Shown here piece after piece: positions 50,299 to 61,259 of a stretch of DNA of 64,000 nucleotides. Position numbers and translations under genes: made by a program. Under the pieces are notes generated by a model. It worked only from the letters and a program-made list of their open reading frames with translations. It did no database searches and had not been told where the DNA came from. Within the stretch, counting starts at the first letter, position 1. The number at the start of each line of letters is the position of its first letter. Source of the DNA: Thunnus maccoyii (lineage: Eukaryota > Chordata > Actinopteri > Scombriformes > Scombridae); the NCBI RefSeq assembly GCF_910596095.1, contig NC_056540.1:23658001-23722000 (forward strand), given 5' to 3'.

Positions 50299-50558
50299 GT
50301 GTATAATCACCTGGAAATAAGCACTTTATAACTACGGAGGGAGCGGGTCCTCTTTCACTGAGCCCACCATGTTCCAGTAGCCCAGGACGGACAAACCAAA
50401 CACTGACTCTAGCGAGGGCCTTGCGCGTTTTTAGCGAGTTTCGCGGCCACCGTAGGATTTCCTCCATGTTTGGAAGGGAATGGAGGGGGGAGGGGTATTC
50501 ATCTGGTTGCAATCTTCAACCTCACCGCTAGATGCCACTAAATCCTTCACACTGGCCA
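50299..50558 (+). repeat. Dispersed repeat R2, copy 2
   Basis: Same ordered blocks as 32677-32987 with an internal deletion. More CpG is retained here (gcgcgtttttagcgagtttc), which suggests a younger or less decayed copy. Confidence 0.75.
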
Positions 50559-50759
50559 ACTGTCGGTTACTAGGGCGCCTTAAGATGGTGTATTTAAATT
50601 GATGATGGCCTGCTCACTTTTCTTCTCACAGTTTAGTTAATCAAGCTCACCTGATTATTATCCGACCATTTTGCTTCTGGACAACTTTATAGAGGAAACA
50701 ATCGTGTTTTTGTCGCGCTCATCACTGCTGCTACCTGTATTCATACACTCCTCTCGACG

Positions 50760-50917
50760 GCCGTTAGCTAGTTTCACTAACTGGCCTCAAACTGCGCAGT
50801 TTCAACCGGAAGTGGAGTTTACCTGTCCTGTCTTGCCGCTAGCAGCTTGTGACCACACCGACTCATCACCATCAGCCAGATACATCTCAGATGACCATAG
50901 CTTCACTTCACACAGGT
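50760..50917 (+). promoter_or_regulatory. Promoter-like patch with ETS site and splice donor
   Basis: A perfect ETS consensus ACCGGAAGTG is at 50805-50814 in a locally CpG-bearing patch. About 100 bp downstream, CACAG|GTAATA (50911-50920) is a good donor. The layout would suit a first exon of an unannotated plus-strand transcript. The segment could equally belong to a repeat. Confidence 0.3.
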
Positions 50918-51978
50918 AATAAAACTTTGCTGCTTGTGTTAACATCAGTGTCTCCACTTGCTCTGTTTACTAGCTAGCTGAGTGTCTGTTTGTCAACATG
51001 GCTGCCATGCTGACGCTGACTTTAATAGTTTTGACACAAACCTGCTGCTGGTCCATATTTTGGTTGTTGGCTGTTAATTCCTGCTCATCTGCTGCTAATA
51101 TCAAGCTGTGTTCATTATTTGCTTTTGTTTGAACTATGAATTGATGTCTTGTGGTGGCTGCGTGAACTAATTTTGTCTTGGTTGTTGTTTGCCAGGTGTG
51201 TAATTATGCTTATATGCTGTTGATTTACATTGTGCTGAAATATGAATACTCATGCCTGAGTGGTATTTTATGGCTTTGTGTTTGCTGCTTATATTCTCTG
51301 GAGCTGCTGCATTGCCCTTGGAGCTTTCCTTTGGCTTTATTAATGTAAACTCAGGATTCTAGTAGATTGTACTGTCACACTGTACACTGTAAAAACTTAA
51401 ATTCTTGTTATTTTCAAGGTGTCCAACTATATGTAGCTAAGAAAAAAAACAAGTCAGTCTCTTGCTTCAACAAAAACATAAAAACTTAAGCTACATGTGA
51501 CTCATGACAAAGTGTGAACGTTCTGTTAACTTGGGTTCTTCAGTTGTGGAAACATTTCAGGTATTATAAAATGCACATATTGACTGATTGTCCAACTGAG
51601 CGTTCACTTAACTCATTAAATTTGCTTAGAAAATTCACTTATTTGCACACTTCCCAGCCAGCACGCATTATATATTGGGTCAAAATTCCCTTAAGTCTTC
51701 TTTTTATTACTTTGGGAAAAGTTATGGTGATTATTATGTAACATTTTCAAAAAAAAATTGCAAAGATGATGAAGATAAGTGTCCTCTTCAACCACACACT
51801 ATTTCATTGTAGCATATTTCTGACTCATGTTTAGGTGTGGCTGTCAGCAGCAGTAGATCACAAGCTGAAGCATCAACTGAAGATGCTTTAGTGGTGAAAA
51901 ATAAATCGTCTAACAACTCTTGACAATTGACTGCAGTTTTCTTGAGTGAAAACTTCAGTGAATCTAAGCAAATAAAGG

Positions 51979-52000
51979 TTTTTTTTTTTTTTTTTTTTTT
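51979..52000. repeat. Poly(T) run of 22
   Basis: Uninterrupted T run, preceded by aaataaagg. Confidence 0.95.
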
Positions 52001-52544
52001 AACATGTATGAAGAGTTTTGTATGATTTGATACCTAACAGTGGAGCACAGTTTGCTTCATTTTATTTGTGGGTTTGTACACATTTAACATACTGTGAAAC
52101 ATATTCTTATTGATCGTAATATTTATTTAAGCCATACAACCCAGCCCTAGTTAACTAGGAAGTTAACACGGACTTAATCACACATAGGATAAGTAGTCGC
52201 ATTCATCTTTGTTCATATGCATCATATCCATCTAAACATTAGAAAAATGTTCTCTACAAAAGTTGAATAGGTTAATGTGACAGCTTTCTTTACTATTCTT
52301 CATATTATAATTATGTTTAAACATTTAACCTTAACATTTCATTAAAAAAAAATGCTGCCTGTGAATTTTTCAAATGTGTTCATAGTTTACAGCCATCTGC
52401 TGCATAGCTGACATGTCTTTGCCTGCTGCTGCATATCAGGTGGATTTCTGTGTTTGAATAAGTGATTGACTGAAGTTAAATTTTCTGTCGTTTGAATGTT
52501 GAATTTCTGTCATTGCCAGTGAACAACACATCAATGAATCTATT

Positions 52545-52565
52545 CATCCATCCATCCATCCATCC
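52545..52565. repeat. CATC tetranucleotide tract
   Basis: Five tandem CATC units. Confidence 0.9.
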
Positions 52566-54986
52566 TTATATTCTTGAATATTATTTCTTCTAACGAAGCC
52601 ATTATTGGTGAAATCACTCAGGTATGTGTGGTAGCACAGTTGCCAAGTAATGTGCTGACAACAGACTGGTGTTGACCTGTATTGCTCGCTGTCTTTGCTG
52701 TAACCTCTGCACTCTATTGCAATTGCAGCAATTTGTTTTGGAGTCCTGAGTAAGCTCACTTTGTAGAAACTGCCAAGGTGGGAGGTTCAGTTCACAGTGA
52801 TGTGGGGAACTCTGGAGACGTGTTTAAAGTTGGACATGCAGGGAGAACAACATGGAACCTTGAAGTGGCAGAAGTAATTTTTTATAAAAAAGGCCACCCA
52901 GTTACTGTTTGCATAACAGCAGTGATAAAGCTTGTAGCTAGCAGCGTCAACACAAACAATATGTTCCGATGTCGTGCTTTGACTCAGACTCCACTTCCCT
53001 GGGAGCTCGCTGTCAGTTTCAAAAGCTCCAGCTTGTATGAAACAAAAAGCTGTTTCAGTGCATAAAAGCGGCGTTGCAGTCTGTGCAAAGATGAATTATG
53101 GCCTTGGATTGTCAAACATATGTCAGTATGGCATTTTGATTGAAAACTGAAAAGGAGTTTGTGAACAGCTGAAGGTGAAGCTCCTGTAAATGGTTTATTT
53201 CTCGACATGTGTTGTCATTTGATGTGATATGCAGGCTGTAGGTGGGTTCAAATTTTGGAGATAAGTGAAAATCTCACCGCCAGTATCTTAAAAATTAGTG
53301 CGATAATAATCTGGTTGCAAGATAGAGGAATATTCTGTACGGTTTGGATGATGTATAAAAACCCGCACAGGTTGAGTTCTTCCTCAAGCATCCGTCATGC
53401 CTGTTTCAAAGAGCCCTACTGTACACCTTGAGAGGACAGGGCAGGAAGAGCGAGTTAAATTGGCCAAATCTTTGAGCAAATAGGGTGGCCACACAGGGCA
53501 GCTGTTAGGAGTCCAGGGAGGCCACTTATAAAGGCCAGCTGTCATACAGAGGTGTGCTGAGAAGAGAGAGAAAATCAATGGCCATAATTGCTCAATAACA
53601 GTCCAACCATGGAGGTGTGGGGAGCGGGGGCACGGGTCACAGCAGACACAGTGACATGCATTTGCTCACAGTGTGCACTTTGCATTTTTTTTTTTTTTTT
53701 TTCTACATTGCAAGTCAACTACGACACAACCAGCAGCTATACTGAAAACCAGCTGAAAAAATCTGCTTTCCTTTTGCATTAAGTTAAAAGTTACTTTTAC
53801 TTTGTTTCCACAGCTTGTGTTAATTTTTCACAGCCGTCTGTGCCACCAGTCACCCTGATTTACTTAGGAGCCAGAAAAACTGGTATCCTAGCAACAGAAG
53901 CAGATATCCGTACTTTGTTTGTTCTGTCACACAATGTGTATGTGTGTTACGTATATGGTGTGTGTGTGTGTGTGTGCTCAGTGCATGCATGAGGGTGTGC
54001 ATACATGAGAGTGTTTGCATGTGTGTAAGCTTCTCTATAGAAACTAGCAGTTAAAATGCAAACCGACACCTCACTACTGCCTGTAATGGCTCTGGATTTA
54101 TCGGCATCTGTGTGAAAGCTGTTTACATAGTGCCCTCCACTGTTACCAATCGCCATGATAATGCTGTCAGACAAGGCTTAGTGAGCCCATTCCTCTGTCT
54201 CACCTCACTTGGTAATGTTTACACACCAACTTTAAAGCGGGCCCCACAGTACTGCACGCCCATTCTGATCCAATCCTACAACAAACCTGACCTCAGTGAG
54301 GTCACTGGTGGAAGGATGCCGGCTGACCCTTTTTTTTTTTATAGAGAATTTCAACATTCCCACTGTGGATGATTTAAATCCATAGAATAAAATTTCCAAA
54401 TCTAATTTCCAACAACTGGATCTAATAAAGTGTAAAAGAATGGATGGAAGGCATCCAGCAGTCCCTGTGAGAGGTGCGGTTTGCTTTGCATTGGATCTAA
54501 TTGAATTACTGATCTATTCCTCGGAACCTCTTAAGATTTCAAAGCGCTGTCATGTTTTACATAAGCTTGCTTTAGTCATGATATATTGTGTTAATAGGAG
54601 AGTTTATAAATAGCTATAGCTTTGATGCTTTTTGGACAAGATTTTGAAGAAAGACATTTGAAAAGAAACCTCATAAGACCTATAAGAAACCTTGTCGTGG
54701 TTACTGTGTTTAACACAGGCACGAATGACCCAATACAAGATACAGAATGTTTCAGATGACAGTAATATGCAAGCTTCAGGCATAGAATGATTTTGCAGAA
54801 CTATGAACAATAAAGCATCTGTAAAAAGTATCTGTAGATTAATCACAAGCATATAAATTCATTCAGCTAGTAGTCATGGGTTATCCTAACCACAGAAACA
54901 GTTCATGAGAAAACTGTAAGAAGTGACACCAGAATCAAGCATCCACAGGACTCACCACAAAAATAACATTTGTTGTTTTGTTAAAA

Positions 54987-55480
54987 GTCCCCTTCCAGTA
55001 ATAAATGTGTTTTTCTGTTACTTCTTTCTGTTTGAGTTTGACTGTGCAGAATGATGTATGTGCAGAGTTTGACACAAGAAGGCTGTTTTTATATTCATCT
55101 ACTGAAAGTGGAAAGTTTCTCTGTGCTCACCGAAAATTTGAGTTTAACGCACGTAACTACGAGCATGATTTGTGACATCACAACTAGTTTGGAACCAGTC
55201 ATGGTCCAGTATACAATTCCAAACTTGAAGTCTCCAGTTCACATATGCTGGAAATAGACTCATTTCAGTGAAGTACTGTAGGAGACAGCTTGTGTCCAGC
55301 AGTTAAACTTTTGAAATGAACTGTATTTGCATATTCATAGAGTCTGGATTTTTAATGCGGTAGACAGAGAAGATGCCTTTTTTCAGGATTTTTAATATGG
55401 TAACTGAACTTTTTTGTAGAAAAACATGTCAGACACAATTTATTATTCCAAGCAGAGGATTTTTATGTTCTTAACAGGAG
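54987..55480 (+). repeat. Dispersed repeat family D, copy 2
   Basis: Matches 16571-16880 in ordered blocks and extends further, with attcatagagtctgga and agaagatgccttttttcagg. Direct orientation relative to copy 1. Confidence 0.7.
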
Positions 55481-55484
55481 TCTG

Positions 55485-58400
55485 GAGGGGATCTTAAGAG
55501 TCACAATTCCCATATAAAAAGAAGTTGTTTTAGGTATCTTGTCTGTCAGGAACAAAGGCAGCGATGTTGTTAAAGAGCCACAAATCCTGATAGAGACGAT
55601 GCTGGTTTGGTTGGTTGGATGGGTCAAAAAATTTCACAGGAGATTGTCGAAACATTGGTTTCTCTTAACCATGACAATGAAGGCTCTCCTAACCTTAACC
55701 ATGTTGTTATTTTAACCCAAAATGTTGTTTTTGTGCCTAAACATAACCAAACCTTAATTGTCACATCATAAAGTGCTTTTATGTTTTTTTTAACTGTGAT
55801 TAGTAACGGTTTTGGAGGACACTGACAAATGATGTCGTCCTGCTGATCGAGGTGGCAGATCAGGAAATGCTTTTATGTATTGTTCTGGAGTGTATTTATG
55901 AACAGGGTACTGATTTGTGGCAGAGGTGTAAAAATAGAAACCTTCTGTTTTGTAAATAGCAACCATGGGTCCCCAAATCCTGAAGGACAGCTGTGCAGCT
56001 ATGATTCCAACCTCCAGATTTATCTGCAGTGACCAATGACTTTTGGTGAGAAACCAGCACAACACAAGTCACACTCAGATATGTAGATGAAAGTCTCCCC
56101 AGTTCTCAAACTGAGCAGTATTCCTCTTTTTAAAGATGATTTTCAGATAAAGATGTTAGCACAGCTGGAAAACAGCCAGCAGGCATCTCTATTCACATGG
56201 ACCAATCATCTCTTTCTATTTTCAGTGCCACCCTACTCCAACTCCCTGTCCCCAGCACCAAGTTTGTCCTTATAATTGAAACAGTGTGAAAAAATGTGAT
56301 TTCTGATAAGGGTAATCTTCACAGTGATTAAGCTCCTATAATCTCACAGATAGAGAGGATCACATGTTTGATGCCTGAGATAACGGGCTGGTTGCAGGAG
56401 CCCATGTTTTTTTTTTTTTTTGTGCTTCCCTGAAAAACTTGCACATACACACACACACACACACACATACAAACATTCATGGTTATCACACTTAAAATGT
56501 AGCAGGGCATACCTAGTAGGATTGCTAACATCTGTTCTTGTTAAATTGCAAAGAAGTTTTATTGATCTGGTGCTGGGGCCACATTCCTTGGCAATTTACT
56601 GCTGCGAGAGGAAAAAGCAGAGGGTGTGGGCTTTTAAAGAGGATCACTAGTTCAGGTAGTTAATGCCCATGGTCTCTTTTTTCCCCCCCTTAAATCTACC
56701 AGGAGGGGTATGCGAAGGGAATTCAAATGAAAACGGACTCCTCTGCCTCCTCTATAGTCCAGTCAGCAAGGTCTGGGAGCTTTGTGTGATTTAAGGAGGA
56801 TTGTGCAAGGGCCAAATTGGCTGCAGATGGGTAGGGAGCCTGTAGCTTCATAACCTCACAGCTTATATGTACGGATTATCTGAGGTAAGAGCGCCATAAA
56901 TTACACATGGGAGCTTTCTTATACTCTGACCTGGCAACCCCAACCTGGCTGGTGTAATGGGATAGCTTGGGGAGCTAGTGGTTTCAATTAAGGAATGCTG
57001 GCCCGGTGATATCATTCTTCTACCACAGGGCTCATGCCTGACTCCTAAACAGGACCAATGCATATGAAATAGCTCCTTCATTCTAGTTAAGCGTCTGGTT
57101 GATGAGGATTTGGCTTCTCATTCCTGTATTGATTTTGTGTCCCTAACATCCTTCAGGGGATGAGATTGGCAAAAAAAGTGCTTGGAGCAGCATTTCACCT
57201 CCTGCCTCTTCACTCATGTGTACATTATTTGCATAAAAACTTGCATAATGTATAAAAATCAATCAAATTTTAAAGGCTATAGCTGAAAATTCTCCTTTTT
57301 TTTGTTAAAGGAAATGTAATCTACGTTGATATTGCAGTTATTGTACATATCTTTCAAAATAGTACCCCATCATTTTGTAAACAGCTGAAATAGAAACGAT
57401 GTTCAGGCTTCTGGCTTGTGGTTGGCTGTTTCCGGTTGCAGTAGTTGAGTGACATTTGAGGGCTGGTGTTGTTAGCAGAAGTGCTATCAACTGTTTTGAT
57501 GTCCTACTGACTAGAGCACATCCTAGTCCTGTATGGACGTCTGCTCCTTTATATTACATTCACCTGTTTGGAGGACCCACCGGCTGTTAAGAGTATATTC
57601 CACTCATTAAGTAGAAGCTAACAAGCCACCATTCAGACAGTGGAAACCTGATTCCCACTAGTCGTTACTTTTCGTTCATGTTATTTCAATGCTTGTTGAA
57701 CATTATAGAAAGCCCAGGGCAGCTAGCATTAGCTATCTCTCTTTTCTGGATACAGATGTGGTGACAAATGACCAGACTGTCAAAACTCACAGTAACGGGT
57801 AGCATTGTACCTTCAGCACTCCACATGTTACCCTTTGATTCCAATTATGACATTGAGTACTACAGAAAGTGCTCACATCTCAGATGGGACAAAGGCTAAT
57901 AACGTTTCCACCCAGTCGGTTAACTGTCTATGTGTCAGTTGGAATTGAAGTGATATTTCTATTTCTGCACCGATTAAATTACAGCACCAACATTATCAGT
58001 CGGAACCAAAGGTTCACACTCCCTTTTGAACACTGCAGAAAAAATTAATTAAATTTAAATTCCCTCTTTTTGATTAGGCTACAATCTTGACCAAGTTGTA
58101 CTGATTTCAAAAATAATGGCAAAAATTAATTTTAATATCAGTTCTACTTAAAAAAACAAAATGCTTTACTTGAGTATAAGATAAATGTTCATGGTATTGG
58201 TGAATCCTGTTACTTATAGTCCCACCCAAGATAAAGACTAATGTGGAGCAACATGGGCCTCATTTTGATGAACAGAGAATCTTATCAGGGAGTGGAGGAG
58301 GCGTGCGAGGCAGCCTACGTTCCTAGTGTGAACTGGACGCTTGCAATAAATCATAGGACCCTCTCACCTAGTTTAGGGTTCAAACATGCCAGGAAACAGT

Positions 58401-59885
58401 TGTTTCCTTAAATTCTCCTCCGATCTAATGCAGAGAGAACAAGCTTTCACCGGCTGCCAGCAGCCACACTTCAGAACACAGCAGTTTTATTGCAAAGATT
58501 TAGTCAAAAAGAAAATATTTGCAGGAACGTGATGAAAAGGTTACTGTCAGAGGTTGACAAGCAGGCGAGAGAAAATAGTAGATTTCAAAGCTCTGATCAA
58601 ACTTTTCACAGGTTATTGCAGTTTTTATAGCGATGTTTGCTGAATTGAATTTTCTCAAGGTTGATTCAAAGCAACTTGTTTGCCTCTTTAGACAACATTT
58701 TTTCAAGTACTTGGATAACTTTAATTCACATCTCTGCTGAAAAGCATGTGATGAATTGGCAGAAATGCCTTACTTATTCACTAAATGTCTGCAAACACAA
58801 TTCAGATGGAAGGAAAAAAAGGATTCAATTGGTTATGAGACACGACACAATCTAAACAGAAAAGAGTATTACGAAAGAAAATACAGAGGAGTACTGTATA
58901 ATCTCAAGTGTAAATGTTTCCTGTAAGATCAAGGAGTTAGGTTGAAATCGTATCATTTACAGAAATTGCTACCACTGCCAAGATGTGATTGCTCTGAGCA
59001 AACATGTCAGATCAAACACTCATGGTCAGAGATGTGAAGTCTTAATGCAGCAGAATAACAACTCAGAGCATCATCTCCTCCTCACATAGCCAAGGTCACC
59101 TGTCTCATTATGAAAGGAAACCTCCAACATTCATTCAGCGTGACATTGTGTTTATGTTAGCCAGTTTCTGTTTAGGCGTGAAGGCGTTCTTCGTTTCATT
59201 TTGCCATAACTAATCAGAGCGAGGTATTCATCCCGTCTGCATCATTTTCAGATGACAGGGAAGCTGTGACGGTGTTGCTAGTTGCAATTAGTCCAGTTGT
59301 TTTTATGATGATTAAAGAAATATGCAGATTTAAGAGTTACTGTTTTCTCGACACAACCTGTGCAGATATGTCGGTCTCAGCTATGCTTGTTGCCATTTTT
59401 ACAATAATTTTCTGTCTCTATTTTTCATGGATTAAGCTCTGCAGGTAGCTATGTCGGAAGATGATGTTCCCATTTGTAATCCTGCCTAAGAAAGTTCTGA
59501 CTGGTTGGCTCAGCAGTCAATGAGCACAAAAGACCTATTTGGATCTCTGAAAATATCGGAGATGTGAAGCAGAACCAGGCTAGACTTACAGGGTATTATG
59601 TGTTTAGCTTAGAACAAAGGCTAGAAGGGGCAAAAAGTTTACCTTGCTCCAAAAGCACCAATCAAGTCCTGGCTTCAGACACCTGAATATGCTGGTTGAG
59701 TATTTGTATAGGAACCGGAATAATGTGGCATGTAAACGCTTTTCTGATCACTGCCTACCATGTGAACATGTGTGTCCTCAATTCAAGTTATGTAGTAATT
59801 AGTCAAATGAAATGAAATGAAAGTGAATCGAAGGCTCATGATGTGTAAGATAAACTGTATTGTTGTTCACATCTTCATTTACTGG
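55485..59885. other. Intergenic; possible conserved segment
   Basis: No gene supported. Contains a CA tract (56446-56468), a poly(T) run (56407-56421) and a complex non-repetitive segment at 56720-57080. Confidence 0.45.
56446..56468. repeat. CA microsatellite
   Basis: About 11 CA units. Confidence 0.9.
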
Positions 59886-59887
59886 TG

Positions 59888-61257
59888 ATTAGGGCAGCTA
59901 TTATCAATTAATCTTCTGATTATTTTCTCGATAAATCGATTAACCCTTTTGTCTGCAAAATTTAAGACAATGAGAAAAATGTCCATTATAATTTATTAGA
60001 GTCCAAGGTGATGTCTTGTTTTGTTCAATCAGCGGTCCAAAATTCAAAAAATTCAATTTACTTTCATACATGACACAGAAAAGCTTCAAATCCTCTGATT
60101 TGAGAAGCTGCAACAAGCAAATATTTGGCATTTCTACATAAAAAAAATACAAAAGCAAACATTTGATTATTAAAATAGTTGCAGTTTAATGTTCTATTAA
60201 TCAACTAGGGATGAAACGGTTACCTGTTTCACGATAAACCTTGGTAAAACTCCTGATGGTTAGTATTACTTTCAAATTTTAATTATCATTAAAACCATGT
60301 TTGATTACTGACTCGAGCTTAATACTGTCCAGCATCAACCAAAGTTAGCAACAGTCTCCCAGACGCAGACATACAGGCACAGCATGCAAAGTGGGTTTGT
60401 TTTGCTTCAGTGAAAACATGGCGGAAGGCATTTTTCAGACTTCTAAGAGGAATAATTGACTAATTCAAGGCCAATTCATGCTTTCCGCGTTCTGCATCCA
60501 TGGACAGTTGTGGTCTTGTGGACCCACATGCGGTTCCATTCATACTTTTTCTGGAAGTCTGCAAACACAAATGTGTTCCAGATGTGCTCACTAGTAATCA
60601 GGGCTGCAATGTGATAACTTTCCAGTTGTGAAATCCACTCTGGGTATTACAAACCACTGTTTTGTGTTTTTCTGATCAGCCTTTAAATGCAATGATCTGT
60701 TACTCCAACCGTACTTGCTGGATTGGCACAACATGCCCACACCAGCACAGCCACGTATTCTTTTACAAAGAGCTGTTTTCAGTCTGAATGCAGCTGAGGA
60801 GTTCCTGTTTGTTGCTGAACAACAAGAAGAAGTCGAAGAAAGAAAAGCGATAGCTTAATGAGAACAGGAATACATTACATACATACAATAGACGAGACAG
60901 ACATTCCTGTTTGCTGCAGTGCAGAGTGCAGTTACCTCTCATGGCCACATGGTGCCATCTTTGATGTTAATGCACATTTGATATGGTTTCCATATGTTTA
61001 CATGTGGTATTAGCTATGTTATTATTTTAATGTTTATACAAACAAAAATGCATAGTGCTGCTAATTTTATTTGTGGTTTTCAATATAAAACTTGTGTGTG
61101 TATCGTACTTTTTAATCATTTTCAGCACATTTTAACAATACCGCGATAATACTGATAACTGTGATCATTTTGGTCACTATAATCATGGTATGAAATTTTG
61201 TTCTGTTTCGTCTCGATAATCAACTAATCGATTAATGAACTAATCTTTCCAGCTCTA
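59888..61257. mobile_element. hAT-like element (family F) split by a second insertion
   Basis: The left part (59888-60207) begins attagggcagctattatcaa and has the tcgataaatcgattaa block. The right end (61218-61257) ends aatcgattaatgaactaatc then tttccagctcta. Between them lies about 1 kb of unrelated DNA flanked by identical aatcaacta (60199-60207 and 61218-61226). Removing the insert rejoins a continuous family F end. Confidence 0.6.
60208..61217. mobile_element. Insertion within the family F element
   Basis: Starts gggatgaaacgg; its other end read in reverse is close to gagacgaaacag, a weak inverted repeat. The identical aatcaacta on both sides contains an 8-bp duplication of hAT type. No coding frame. 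The exact right edge is uncertain by a few bases. Confidence 0.45.
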
Positions 61258-61259
61258 CC

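Larger units (their letters stand above)
50925..54980. other. Intergenic, no gene seen
   Basis: AT-rich. Contains poly(T) runs (51979-52000 and 53685-53702), a CCAT tract (52545-52565) and a TG tract (53958-53977). No supported exon. Confidence 0.5.
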
